From a virus: a stretch of DNA of 42,140 nucleotides. Both the position numbers and the translations under genes were made by a program. Positions 6,489 through 15,574 of the stretch are shown piece after piece (position 1 is the stretch's first letter; each line of letters starts with the position of its first letter). A model generated the notes under the pieces. It worked only from the letters and a program-made list of their open reading frames with translations. It searched no databases and was not told the DNA's origin. The DNA lies in IMG/VR virus record IMGVR_UViG_3300015202_000021, positions 1 through 42,140 of that record. One strand, given 5' to 3'.

Positions 6489-6839
6489 ATGGGCGGCGGG
6501 CACAATAGCAATAACAATGACCAGCAAAACCAAATGCAGGTTCAACAACAGCAACAGCAGTACCAGCAGCAGCAAGCGTCGCAGCAACAGCAACAACTTG
6601 ATTTCAACAAGCAACAAGACGACACAGCTATTCAAACTCGCAATCAAGATAACCAAAATTTGTGGCAGCAGCAATCATTCTTCGACCAACAATACGCAAA
6701 GCAGCAAGCGTTGAATAACATCAACTTGCGAGCGACAAATACGCCTCAAGGTAACGGCGGCTTCTATGGCGCTCAGACACTTCCGCTCGGAACGTATCTG
6801 TCGAATAACAGCAGTCGCAACACATTTTTAGGGGGATGA
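6489..6839 (+). CDS. Polyglutamine-rich protein, 116 aa
   Basis: About the first 75 residues are dominated by Gln and Asn, with runs such as QVQQQQQQYQQQQ and QQQQQLDF. The rest has Asn/Gly-rich repeats and ends NTFLGG. A strong binding site (AAAGGAGG) precedes the start. The Gln codons are a CAG/CAA mixture, which argues for selection of the protein rather than recent codon slippage. Function is unknown. Gln-rich short proteins near the portal could be internal virion or scaffold-like factors. Confidence 0.75.
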   Translation: MGGGHNSNNNDQQNQMQVQQQQQQYQQQQASQQQQQLDFNKQQDDTAIQTRNQDNQNLWQQQSFFDQQYAKQQALNNINLRATNTPQGNGGFYGAQTLPLGTYLSNNSSRNTFLGG

Positions 6840-6842
6840 AGA

Positions 6843-6875
6843 ATGGCTCCTACAGCCACTTTCGGAGATATTTAA
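6843..6875 (+). CDS. Ten-codon leader ORF before the portal
   Basis: This mini-frame encodes MAPTATFGDI. It has its own good binding site (AGGGGG, eight bases before the ATG). Its last codons GGAGATATT form the binding site for the portal, whose ATG follows the stop directly. The arrangement mirrors the LGDL/AGGAGATTTGTAA cassettes upstream. It may exist only for translational coupling. Confidence 0.35.
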   Translation: MAPTATFGDI

Positions 6876-8696
6876 ATGGAAAACCAAGGCTACGAAACTA
6901 GCGAACGCGCTCGTAAAGTAATTAATCGATATGAACGCATGAACGCTATGAAACAGCCTTGGCTGCCGCTCTGGCAAGTTGCAGGCGCTTTTGTCATACC
7001 AACCAAAAGAAACTTCTATAACGATTTATCTGATGGGCAGCCACTTACAGCCGAGGTATTTGATACCACGGCGATTAGCGCATGTCAGCAATCAGCATCT
7101 ACTCTTGCCGGTGCGCTCTGGCCGAATGGCCCTAAAACATTTGTCTTTGATGCGCCGGACGATATGGATGATGATTTAAAGAATAACGCTGAGATAAAAA
7201 GCTACTATGCCACTGCTTCTAAGCGCATGTACAGCGCGATGGATAACCCAGAAGCGAGCTTGCAGACTTCAATCTTTGAGTACATGCATGACCAATTGGG
7301 ATTCGGTACATCTGCGGTTTTCGTTGAAGAAAACTTTGGCCCTGACCAGATGGAGAAGCCAGTTCGGTACTATCCGCTTGATTGCAAGAAAATCTGTATA
7401 TCAGAAGGCCCTGATGGATTCGTAGATACTGTCTACATCAAGAAGGTTCTGACAGTCAAGCAAGTCGTTCAAGAGTATGGAATTGACAAGGTATCAAAGA
7501 GAACTCGCGACTCATTCTTAAATGAAAATGGCGACGAGAAAGTAGAAATCATTCAAGCTATAGAGCCAAGAATAGATGACGTTAAACCGCTCTTTGGCTC
7601 ACTCGCCATGCCGATTGCGTCTATCCACGTTGAAGTATCAGGCAACTGTGTTCTACGTGAAACAGGCTATGAAGAGATGCCCGTATTCGTAACCCGCTTC
7701 TGGAAAGCAATGGGCGAAGTTTACGGACGGGCACCGGGTACAGAGTTTCTTCCCGACATTATCGAAGCTAACTTCTTGCGGGAGATGTTAGCCGTTGCTG
7801 TTGAGAAGAAACTCAATCCCCCCGGTATCTTGAATTACGATGGCTCTCTTGGTGGCGGTACGTTTAATACCAGCGCCGGGGCCGTCAATATCCGCAATAT
7901 CTCAGGCCGGATGCAGGACACAGGCAAAGCATGGGAGCCACTCTTTGATGTTGGCGACGTATCGCTTACTGAGGAACATATTAAAGAATTGCAGCAAATT
8001 ATTGAGCGCGGATTCTACATTGACCGCCTTAACGACTTGGGCAATGACTCGCGCATGACTGGCATGGAAGCCAATATCAGAAACGAGATGCGCGGCCAAT
8101 CTTTGAATACAACCTACTCGCGCCAATACGCAGAGCTATTCACTCGCTTGATTCGCCGCACAGCGCATATCATGTTTAACAAGGGTTTGCTAGGCGTTCC
8201 AGCAAACAGCCCACAAGCCCTGCAATCGCAGCAACAAGGCATTAAGCCACTAATTATCCCTGACGCTCTTTTGCAACGCTTAGCGAACAAGCAGAGCTTC
8301 TACAAAATCACTTACATCTCTCCCGCCATTCGCATGATGAAACTGGAAGAGTTGAACGCGATTACCAACATCATGGGGATTGCCGAGAAGATTGGCGCCA
8401 TCAAGTCAGAAGTGCTTGATGCGATAAACTTTGACAGGCTATTTCTCAAGCTGCAAGAGCTTACCGGCGCACCTCCTGAGATTGTCAATTCATCTGAGGA
8501 AATACAGGCCATCAGACAAAGCAGAGCGCAGCAAATGCAAGAAGCTGCTCAGGCTGCTAAGGGCGAACAAGTGGCGCTCACTGCTAAACACGCTGGCCAA
8601 GCTGCGGATGCGACAAGTAAGTCAGGTCTGCCGCCAACTGCTATTCTTGACGCCATCGCCGCCCAAGGACAAGGACAAGGACAAGGACAAGGTTAA
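6876..8696 (+). CDS. Portal (head-to-tail connector) protein
   Basis: Forms the ring at the capsid vertex through which DNA passes and to which the tail attaches. The N-terminus (RYERMNAMKQPWLPLWQVA, then FVIPTKRNFY) is characteristic of the T7-type head-tail connector family. Length (606) is slightly above the T7 protein. The C-terminus is a run of Gly-Gln dipeptides encoded by a six-base tandem repeat. Its stop overlaps the next start (TAATG). The start follows a GGAGAT site. Confidence 0.93.
   Translation: MENQGYETSERARKVINRYERMNAMKQPWLPLWQVAGAFVIPTKRNFYNDLSDGQPLTAEVFDTTAISACQQSASTLAGALWPNGPKTFVFDAPDDMDDDLKNNAEIKSYYATASKRMYSAMDNPEASLQTSIFEYMHDQLGFGTSAVFVEENFGPDQMEKPVRYYPLDCKKICISEGPDGFVDTVYIKKVLTVKQVVQEYGIDKVSKRTRDSFLNENGDEKVEIIQAIEPRIDDVKPLFGSLAMPIASIHVEVSGNCVLRETGYEEMPVFVTRFWKAMGEVYGRAPGTEFLPDIIEANFLREMLAVAVEKKLNPPGILNYDGSLGGGTFNTSAGAVNIRNISGRMQDTGKAWEPLFDVGDVSLTEEHIKELQQIIERGFYIDRLNDLGNDSRMTGMEANIRNEMRGQSLNTTYSRQYAELFTRLIRRTAHIMFNKGLLGVPANSPQALQSQQQGIKPLIIPDALLQRLANKQSFYKITYISPAIRMMKLEELNAITNIMGIAEKIGAIKSEVLDAINFDRLFLKLQELTGAPPEIVNSSEEIQAIRQSRAQQMQEAAQAAKGEQVALTAKHAGQAADATSKSGLPPTAILDAIAAQGQGQGQGQG
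8664..8693 (+). repeat. Tandem hexanucleotide repeat CAAGGA x5
   Basis: Five units (the last is CAAGGT) encode the Gly-Gln tail of the portal protein. Each unit also contains AAGG, so the array doubles as a set of ribosome binding sites for the gene starting at 8696. A unit length of six means slippage would change tail length without shifting frame. Confidence 0.85.
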
Positions 8697-9073
8697 TGGA
8701 AGACCATCAAGCAAAATATTTCAAAGAAGCCATGACTCACATTGCATCCGATGAATACGGCATTGCATTTTTCAAGTTTTTAAACACCAGATGCAATTTC
8801 CAAAATTCAAGCATCACTCGCACCGCAGACGGCAAAGTCGATACTGATGCCATGATTATGAAAGAAGCGAATCGTAACCTCTGGTTAGAAATTCGCAACT
8901 ACCTGCCAAAAGAAAAGCTGGCTCTAATCGAGCTTGACGCTGCAATCCACGTACCACAACCCGCCGAAAATAAATCATTGGAGAATACATCAATATGGAC
9001 GAAGACTCACCAAATGCTGGCTCAGAGAACACCACAACTGCCACCGCCACTGTGGGAGCCGGAGACGCCGTAA
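8696..9073 (+). CDS. Bbp19-like small phage protein, 125 aa
   Basis: The pattern AFFKFLNTRCNF, followed at a distance by a KEANRNLWLEIRNYL helix, resembles the small protein family represented by Bbp19 of Bordetella phage BPP-1. That family is regularly encoded next to the portal in podoviruses; its function is not established. The Pro-rich C-terminal 26 residues are encoded in the overlap with the scaffold gene and may be dispensable. Translation is coupled to the portal stop. Confidence 0.7.
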   Translation: MEDHQAKYFKEAMTHIASDEYGIAFFKFLNTRCNFQNSSITRTADGKVDTDAMIMKEANRNLWLEIRNYLPKEKLALIELDAAIHVPQPAENKSLENTSIWTKTHQMLAQRTPQLPPPLWEPETP

Positions 9074-9879
9074 GCACTCCTAATTCAGTCGAATCTACTT
9101 TCAAGTTTGGCTCTGCGCTTCCCGGCGACGAAAAGCCAGACTTCAAAAAATTTGTACCTGCTGAATACGCCGAGGAGCCTTGGGTCAAGAATTTAGAGAA
9201 GTCAGAAAATCCAAGCCTTGAGCTTTTCAAGCAAATGAAAGGTTTGCAAACCAAGCTTGGCGCACCAAAAGAAAACGCTGCTAAATCTGTTGACGATTTC
9301 AAAGTTGAACCGATTGCATGGGCTGAAAGCGATAAAGAAATTGGCAGCCAGATTGAAGCATCACGGCCAGAAGGCTTGATGACTGAGCTTAAAAAAGCTG
9401 CACTAGAAGACGGTATGACCACTCAGCAATTCCAGAAGCTGGTTCACACTCACGACAAGTTGCAATTGCAGAAGATGAAAGAGTGGGAGTCTACCAAAGA
9501 AACCCGCTTGAAAGAGTACGATAAAGAATTTGACAAAATGATGTCCGATAAATTTGGCGCTCGTGTCAACGAAGTCAAAGCAAACGGCATGAAAATCTTG
9601 CAGTCATCTAAAGACCCTGACTTGATTAATTGGCTGCGTGTTCAAGACAATAAGACTCTGACTATGGTGGCCGCAGTTCTAAACGAGACTGCCGGTAATT
9701 ATTTGAGAGAAGACGGTTTCAACAGAAACGGCGTAAGTAACTCTGACCCTAATGGCGATGCCGTAAAGAAAGAACGCTTGGCGCTCATGTCTTCCAAGGC
9801 TTATGGGGATGTGTTGCATCCTGAGCATGAGATGGTTAAGAAGCGCGTGAACCAACTTTATGGAACAAATCAGAAATAG
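8995..9879 (+). CDS. Putative scaffold / capsid assembly protein
   Basis: This 294-residue acidic protein has a low-complexity N-terminus (Thr/Ala-rich), long charged helices (LQKMKEWESTKETRLKEY) and a basic end (MVKKRVNQLYGTNQK). That is the usual make-up of T7 gp9-type scaffolds, which direct prohead assembly and then leave. It sits immediately before the major capsid gene, where that function is normally encoded. It overlaps the previous gene by 79 bases in another frame. GGAG ten bases upstream supports the start. Confidence 0.8.
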   Translation: MDEDSPNAGSENTTTATATVGAGDAVSTPNSVESTFKFGSALPGDEKPDFKKFVPAEYAEEPWVKNLEKSENPSLELFKQMKGLQTKLGAPKENAAKSVDDFKVEPIAWAESDKEIGSQIEASRPEGLMTELKKAALEDGMTTQQFQKLVHTHDKLQLQKMKEWESTKETRLKEYDKEFDKMMSDKFGARVNEVKANGMKILQSSKDPDLINWLRVQDNKTLTMVAAVLNETAGNYLREDGFNRNGVSNSDPNGDAVKKERLALMSSKAYGDVLHPEHEMVKKRVNQLYGTNQK

Positions 9880-10039
9880 TCTAGTCAAAATATCCTTCCC
9901 TCGTGTATAGTAGAGGTAAGGCGGGGAGCGAAAAATAGTCCGTCTGTTGATGGTCAAACCATAAGTAACGTCCGTTTACGGGTAGCGTCTGCGAAGTTGA
10001 AACACTCCACAGATTTATCAATAAATGAGGTAGGTTCCT
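9880..10039 (+). promoter_or_regulatory. Capsid gene leader with possible promoter
   Basis: This 160-base gap holds TATAGT at 9906..9911, with TAGTCA 18 bp upstream (9882..9887), a moderate sigma70-like pair. A short inverted repeat (CCGT/ACGG) lies near 9975. A separate promoter would help make the abundant capsid protein. The start at 10040 follows an AGGTAGG site. Confidence 0.4.
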
Positions 10040-10930
10040 ATGGCTATGGAAACCATCGCGACGCAACTGATTACTCAGTTCTCCGATATGATGCACATCA
10101 AACAACAACAGATGCACTCGCGTTTCAGACCGTATGCAGATATTAGACAAATGAAAGGCGATTCAATGGCTTACGACGGTCTTGGCACCGTAGAAGCTCG
10201 TGAATTGACTGGCCGCTTTAACGTCACTCAGTTCGATGACCTTGAGCATTTCCGCAGAAAAGTCGGTCGTAGACAATTCTCCGTCACTCTTCCTTTCGAC
10301 CAGTACGACATTGAAGCTCGCTTGACCGACCCTCAAGGCGATTATGCCAGAGCCGCTATCATGGCTATGGAACGCGCCTTTGACCGTGTTTGTTATGCTG
10401 CTTTGTTCGCTGCTGTTCAATATGGCCGCAACTTTGAAAACACTGTTACCGCAGCCGGTGACGGTGTTCTTACTGTTAACGCTAACGCCGGTTTGACTCT
10501 CAACTCTCTGTTGCTCTTGAAGCAGAACTTCATTGACGCAGAAGTCGCCACCGAAGCTGTAGACAATGAGACTGCAATCTTCGTATCAGGCGAAGAGCAT
10601 ACAACTCTGATGCAGATTCAACAGTTGACCAACTCCCAGTACACCACTCAAATGGCTATCGAAAAAGGCCGGATGATTAGCTGCTTGGGAATGGATATTG
10701 TCATCTTTGGTCAGACCGTCACAATTCCAGTTCTCCCAGTCGTCGCCGGTATTCGTCAAAACGCTGCTCTTGCTAAAAACGGTATCGTTGTTGGTATCGA
10801 GCGCGATTGGCAAATCACTGTCAAAGACAGACCGGATTTAGTGAACACCAAGCAACTGCAAATCTCAGGTGCAATTGGTGCCACTAGAGCAGAAGGTAAA
10901 ATGGTACAACTTCTCACAACCACACAGTAA
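10040..10930 (+). CDS. Major capsid protein
   Basis: At 296 residues this is the single capsid-sized protein between scaffold and tail genes. It has the features of the podovirus/P22-type HK97-fold capsid family: an early helix and E-loop region (HFRRKVGRRQFSVTLPFDQYD), a middle domain with GIERDWQITVKDRPD, and a final GATRAEGKMV strand, where the xRPDxxNTxQ pattern is typical of this group. Identification rests on motif and position. The C-terminal motif is echoed in the 100-aa protein at 2959..3261. A terminator-like hairpin follows. Confidence 0.88.
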   Translation: MAMETIATQLITQFSDMMHIKQQQMHSRFRPYADIRQMKGDSMAYDGLGTVEARELTGRFNVTQFDDLEHFRRKVGRRQFSVTLPFDQYDIEARLTDPQGDYARAAIMAMERAFDRVCYAALFAAVQYGRNFENTVTAAGDGVLTVNANAGLTLNSLLLLKQNFIDAEVATEAVDNETAIFVSGEEHTTLMQIQQLTNSQYTTQMAIEKGRMISCLGMDIVIFGQTVTIPVLPVVAGIRQNAALAKNGIVVGIERDWQITVKDRPDLVNTKQLQISGAIGATRAEGKMVQLLTTTQ

Positions 10931-10938
10931 GAAGATGC

Positions 10939-10962
10939 GACGGGCCTCGTAAGGGGCCTGTC
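10939..10962 (+). terminator. Terminator-like hairpin after the capsid gene
   Basis: GACGGGCC (10939..10946) and GGCCTGTC (10955..10962) form an eight-base-pair stem with one G-T pair and an eight-base loop, followed by a weak T-rich tail (TTCCGTCTT). A leaky terminator after the capsid gene would lower expression of the tail genes, as at the equivalent place in T7. The poor T run makes it uncertain. Confidence 0.5.
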
Positions 10963-10994
10963 TTCCGTCTTACACTTCTAACGAGGATTTTAAA

Positions 10995-11534
10995 ATGGCA
11001 GTAGTCAACCAGTACGTCTCTCCAAATATTGCATCAACTGGATACATTCAACCCGTACTTCCCGCATTCAGGGGCGGCGGTGGATGCGGCGTGCAATCAA
11101 TCTATGAAACTTTCACCATCGCTGCATCCGATTCGGCAGCCTCTGTTTATCGCATTTTTAAAAACCTGAACGCGAACATCATTCCACTTCGCATCATGGT
11201 TGCTAACACTGCGATGGCCGGTACAACCTCAGTTAACCTTGGTTTGTATCTTCCAAACTTTGGCGCAATTGTCGGCACAGGTAGCCAATTCCTGAGCGCT
11301 GCAACTCTCGCCACAGCCAGAGCATCCCTGAACCCTCAGATTGCTTTGGATGGTATGACTCAGGTAAGCATCAACCTCTACTACCAACGTTTGTTTGAAA
11401 TCGCTGGTGAAACTGAAACAGCACCGACCATTGCAACAACTCGCGTTGATGCCTTCGACCTGTGCATGACCATGAACGTGACCGGTGGCGTTCTTGGTAC
11501 GGTGTCAATTCTGATGGATTTTGTTAATAACTAA
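10995..11534 (+). CDS. Putative head or neck structural protein, 179 aa
   Basis: A beta-rich protein with no charged clusters or enzyme motifs, starting MAVVNQYVSPNIASTGYIQP and holding a Gly-rich loop (FRGGGGCGV). It has its own AGGA binding site and a gap on both sides. Position directly after the capsid suggests a decoration or neck protein. I cannot assign a family with confidence. Confidence 0.75.
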   Translation: MAVVNQYVSPNIASTGYIQPVLPAFRGGGGCGVQSIYETFTIAASDSAASVYRIFKNLNANIIPLRIMVANTAMAGTTSVNLGLYLPNFGAIVGTGSQFLSAATLATARASLNPQIALDGMTQVSINLYYQRLFEIAGETETAPTIATTRVDAFDLCMTMNVTGGVLGTVSILMDFVNN

Positions 11535-11559
11535 ATCCTGCCAAAAGTGAGGTAGATAT

Positions 11560-12498
11560 ATGAGTGGTGCGCCTGCTGCCGAAATCGACGTTTGTAATCA
11601 GACTTGCGATTATTTGCGGCAGGCGCCTATCTCTTCGATTTCGCCTCCATCGAATCAAATCGAATCAGCTTTCGCCCGGCAATTACCAATTGCTAGGCGT
11701 TCTGTTTTAAGGAAATACGTCTGGAATTTCGCCAAGACCGAAGCTAATATTTCTTTGGTTGGCACAACTACTGTATCCGGCTCAACAAATCCTGCGGCCA
11801 TAACAGGTATAACCCAAGCTCTTGTAGGCGTAGTAACCGCTGTTGGTCACGGTTTCACTACAGGTATGCAAATATCAATTACTGGCGTTGTCGGGATGAC
11901 CCAGTTAAACAACACACTTTTCACAGTGACGGTAATTGATACCAACACATTCTCTTTGATATACAACGGCGCCACAGTGAACACTGTTGGGTACGGCGCT
12001 TATGTATCTGGTGGAGTAGCAACGCCATCACAAATAGTACCTCTTATAACGCAGCCCTCAGATTTCAGCGATTTCTATGCCCTGCCCAGTGATTTTGTCA
12101 GGTTCCTGTCATGCGGCGGGTCTTCTGAATACTATGCAAATCAAACCGGCACTTATGATATTCGCGGCAAGCAAATCTTAGTCAACAATAGTGCTGCTCC
12201 ATCTATGAATCTTCGCTACATCAGAGACGTTCAAGATATATCGCAATGGGATGATTTAGCCCGGCAGGTCTTGTCTCTTACTTTGGCAGTTGCACTCGCT
12301 TACCAGTTGACAGGCGACCCCGCAGTAACAAAAGCAATGAACGCGCTTCTCATGGCTGAAATACCGGATGCGGTATCAATTGACGGCCAGGAAGCGCCAC
12401 CGCTTAAAATCCTCAACAGCAGCATCCTGACTGCTCGCAGACAAGGCGTTTTCGGTACTCCCGGCTATATAACCGGCTTCCCTCCTTATGGTCCCTAA
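11560..12498 (+). CDS. Tail tubular protein A (gatekeeper) with inserted beta domain
   Basis: Residues 1-65 (CNQTCDYLRQAPISSI, then ARRSVLRKYVWNFAKTEA) match the T7 gp11-type tail tubular protein A, which closes the portal and joins head to tail. The C-terminal part (WDDLARQVLSLTLAVALAYQLTG) also fits. Between them, about residues 70-155, lies a beta-sandwich-like segment (GHGFTTGMQISITGVVGMTQ) that T7 gp11 lacks and that resembles the E1-FCCH-like domains annotated in other phage tail proteins. A very similar segment occurs in the next gene. Normal T7 length is near 200, so the insertion explains the 312 residues. Confidence 0.88.
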   Translation: MSGAPAAEIDVCNQTCDYLRQAPISSISPPSNQIESAFARQLPIARRSVLRKYVWNFAKTEANISLVGTTTVSGSTNPAAITGITQALVGVVTAVGHGFTTGMQISITGVVGMTQLNNTLFTVTVIDTNTFSLIYNGATVNTVGYGAYVSGGVATPSQIVPLITQPSDFSDFYALPSDFVRFLSCGGSSEYYANQTGTYDIRGKQILVNNSAAPSMNLRYIRDVQDISQWDDLARQVLSLTLAVALAYQLTGDPAVTKAMNALLMAEIPDAVSIDGQEAPPLKILNSSILTARRQGVFGTPGYITGFPPYGP

Positions 12499-15147
12499 AT
12501 GGTTCAAAACAAGCTACTCGTAAACGTCTCTGGTGGGGAAGTAGACCCGCTTACGTTCTCGCGAGTAGATATCGCTCTTAACGCCAAGTCAGTGCGTAAG
12601 TGCGAAAACTTTGTAGTCATGCCTCAAGGCGGCTTTCGGTTTAGAAACGGCACCATGTTTTGCCGGACAACTAGAACTAACAGCCCGGCTTACATTTATT
12701 CGTTTCAGTTCAATGATGTTCAGGCGTATGTCATTGAAGCAACCGCAGGTTGGTTCCGCTTCTATACAAACAACGGGCCTGTTTTAAATGCTAATGCGCT
12801 TACAATAACCGGTACTGCCTACAGCGGCTCCGCAGTCACGTTAACAGCAACTGCTCACGGTATGGTGGCGGGCGCAGAAGTTTTCCTAACTGGCTTTGTT
12901 GGCGGTGGATGGGACGCTTTAAACGGATCATACCAAGCAGTAACGATAATTGATGCCAACAACTTTTCAATCAGCGCCGGTGGTTTGACGCCACCAACTA
13001 CTACCGGAACCATAACTCCTATTTACGAGATAGTAGCTCCGTATCTGGTTCAAGATTTACCATATTTGCAATTCGCTCAAATCGCAGATACTGCCTACAT
13101 TACCAACAACAACTATGAACCAAGGAAGCTGCAACGATTAGGCAATTCATCATGGACGCTGGCAACTTATATCCGTACTACAGACCCGTTTCCATCAGGG
13201 TCAATAACTGTTTCAAACATAACACAAGCTAACCCCGCAGTAGTTCTCACTTCTGCGGCTAACGGTTTTGCATCAGGAGAAACAGTAACGCTTCAAGGCG
13301 TTGTTGGGATGACGCAAGTAAATAACACACAGTACCGCATAACAGTTATTGATACGACGCACTTTAGCTTGCAAGATTTAAGCGGTAATAATATCAATTC
13401 CACAGGCTATACGGCTTATGCTTCTGGTGGCACTGCTAATCCTTCGCGCTGGCCGAGAGCTTGCGCGTTCACAGATTCCGGCAGATTACTTTTGGCGGCC
13501 ACTCCTTTAGCGCCTATGAGCGCATGGGCATCGGCAGCGCCTACAACTGGAACGCCTAGATATGACGTTTTCACCGGTGGCACACTAGCCACTGATGCTT
13601 ATGTATTCACGCTTGCCCCCGTGCATGGCTTGCTCGATTCTATACAATGGATAACGTCTACATCTCAGTTTATGGTGATTGGTACTTATGGCTCAATCAG
13701 AACACTTTACGGCAGTAGCTCAGACCAACCAGCAACGCCAAGCGCAATCACCGCCAAGTCAGTCAACACTTTTGGCACTGTCAACTCACAACCCATTTCT
13801 AACGGTACTAACTTGTTCTACCTCCAAAGAGGTGGACTACTCCTTAGAAGCATTGAGTACAACTATCTCTCAGCGGGTTACACAAGCACTGATAGAAACT
13901 TTGTTGCAAGCCACCTCACTCCAAACGGATTCAAGCAATGTATCGAGCAACAAGGACAGCCTGACTTAATTTGGGTCAACCGTTACGACGGCAGGTTCTT
14001 ATCTCTCACGTTCAAGGACGCAGAAAATATTTCCGGTTGGGCGCGGCATTACCTTGGTGGTTCAAGCGTCAATACCAAAAATATAACTGTTCCTTTTGGT
14101 AAGGTCATCTCAATGGCCCGGCTATTGCGGAACCAGACAAACAGCTTATTTGCATCAGGTGACCAGATGTGGTTCCACGTAGAGCGCGTCATAAACGGCT
14201 CTACGGTTCGTTCTATCGAGTATCTGACCGATGCACCTGTCTATCCGATTCGCCCTGATTACACAAGTGTAGTGCCACTAACAGGCGACCCTGGCCCAAC
14301 TAAAGCTGCTGATGATTTGCGCTGGCAAAATGCCATGTTTGAATCCATGAAGACGATGAATCACTTGGATATGAGCAGTGTTTATGATGGCAGTCTCGCA
14401 GGTCTTACAGCGGGGGCTACGCTTACTTTATCTGCAACTTCCGGAGTCGGTATCACAATAACGTCATCAGTTGCCATATTTACGGCTGCGATGGTAGGCC
14501 GCCAAATCTGGAAGCAATTTGACATCAATGGTAACGGCGGCGGCAGAGCGTCTATAACTGCATACGTTAGCCCTACGCAAGTCACAGTAACGGTTCTAAC
14601 AGGTTCATCATTCGATAATACGAACGTAATTCCTGCGGGTAACTGGTATCTCACTGCCACCACTTTAAGCGGCCTTTCTTTGTGGAATGGTGAGACTTTA
14701 TCAGTCGTTGCTGATGGCGGCTATCTAGGAACGTTTGTAGTTGCAAATGGCGCCATAACTTTAACCGACCCTGCAAGCTACGTTGTAGTGGGTTATCCGT
14801 ATAAAGGAACGCTCCACACTTTGAATTTAGATGTACCTGTCCAAAACGGCTCAGGCGAAGCGAAAGCCCGGTCACTGCAAAGAGCTTCTATCACTTTCGT
14901 AAATACTCTTGGTATTGAGTTTGGTACTAACATTTATACCGGCATGGACAGAATGGTTTTCAGAAGTACAGCCGATTCTACTGGCAGGCCAACACCTTTG
15001 CACAACGGAATTAAGACTCAAAACTATATTGATAAATGGTCTGGGCCACTGGCATCAGAAGATAAATCCGTCTACATCGTTCAACCGTATCCACTTCCAG
15101 CGACAATCACCGGAATTGATATGTTCATTTTGGTGAATGATGTATAG
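12499..15147 (+). CDS. Tail tubular protein B (nozzle)
   Basis: The start (SGGEVDPLTFSRVDIA, then CENFVVMPQGGFRFRNGT) is the signature of T7 gp12-type tail nozzle proteins. At 882 residues it is near the usual 800. Two inserted E1-FCCH-like beta repeats can be seen: one around residues 98-165 (TATAHGMVAGAEVFLTGFVG) and one around 235-310 (SAANGFASGETVTLQGVVGM). The second closely matches the insertion in tail tubular protein A even at DNA level. Stop and next start overlap by 11 bases. Confidence 0.9.
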   Translation: MVQNKLLVNVSGGEVDPLTFSRVDIALNAKSVRKCENFVVMPQGGFRFRNGTMFCRTTRTNSPAYIYSFQFNDVQAYVIEATAGWFRFYTNNGPVLNANALTITGTAYSGSAVTLTATAHGMVAGAEVFLTGFVGGGWDALNGSYQAVTIIDANNFSISAGGLTPPTTTGTITPIYEIVAPYLVQDLPYLQFAQIADTAYITNNNYEPRKLQRLGNSSWTLATYIRTTDPFPSGSITVSNITQANPAVVLTSAANGFASGETVTLQGVVGMTQVNNTQYRITVIDTTHFSLQDLSGNNINSTGYTAYASGGTANPSRWPRACAFTDSGRLLLAATPLAPMSAWASAAPTTGTPRYDVFTGGTLATDAYVFTLAPVHGLLDSIQWITSTSQFMVIGTYGSIRTLYGSSSDQPATPSAITAKSVNTFGTVNSQPISNGTNLFYLQRGGLLLRSIEYNYLSAGYTSTDRNFVASHLTPNGFKQCIEQQGQPDLIWVNRYDGRFLSLTFKDAENISGWARHYLGGSSVNTKNITVPFGKVISMARLLRNQTNSLFASGDQMWFHVERVINGSTVRSIEYLTDAPVYPIRPDYTSVVPLTGDPGPTKAADDLRWQNAMFESMKTMNHLDMSSVYDGSLAGLTAGATLTLSATSGVGITITSSVAIFTAAMVGRQIWKQFDINGNGGGRASITAYVSPTQVTVTVLTGSSFDNTNVIPAGNWYLTATTLSGLSLWNGETLSVVADGGYLGTFVVANGAITLTDPASYVVVGYPYKGTLHTLNLDVPVQNGSGEAKARSLQRASITFVNTLGIEFGTNIYTGMDRMVFRSTADSTGRPTPLHNGIKTQNYIDKWSGPLASEDKSVYIVQPYPLPATITGIDMFILVNDV

Positions 15148-15574
15148 CGCGTTAGAAGGCGTCGCTTTTGAGCCGCAGCACGCTTACGACATAGAGCTTA
15201 GAGAATACGAAAATGGATATATCAATCGTGATTGGATTGTGAATGTAGCTAATCAAGGGTCAGTTGCTACCTGCTTTATGGGGGATACGGTTATACTTAT
15301 TCTCGGCTATATAGAAGAGTGGCCGGGTGTTATCAGAGTTTTTGTTATACCGAGTGTTTATGTTCCCCAATTTGCCAAATCAGTTGTTCGCTTCGTCAAA
15401 AACTCCCTTGCTCGTTTGGCTTCTGATTTCGGTTATCACCGCATGTTTACTGAATCGTTAGCAAATGAGCAGACGGATAAATGGATGAGAGTTTTAGGTT
15501 TTGAATGTGAGGGCACCTTGAAAAAATATTCTGCCAATAAAGAAGACTACAAAATGTGGGCGAGGGTTTCCTAA
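15137..15574 (+). CDS. GNAT-fold internal protein (T7 gp13-like)
   Basis: The end LGFECEGTLKKYSANKEDYK is the closing motif of the GNAT-like phage proteins (DUF2833 type) that correspond to T7 gp13, encoded at this place after tail tubular protein B. The VIRVFVIPSVYVPQFAKSVV stretch occupies the position of the acetyl-CoA-binding region, but the usual Q/RxxGxG/A loop is not evident. A structural rather than enzymatic role is likely. Confidence 0.75.
   Translation: MMYSALEGVAFEPQHAYDIELREYENGYINRDWIVNVANQGSVATCFMGDTVILILGYIEEWPGVIRVFVIPSVYVPQFAKSVVRFVKNSLARLASDFGYHRMFTESLANEQTDKWMRVLGFECEGTLKKYSANKEDYKMWARVS

Noticed and set aside
12499-15147. Frame at 13679..13969 and other + frames inside tail tubular protein B
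   Set aside because: Out-of-frame shadows with Ser/Thr-rich shadow composition and no binding sites.
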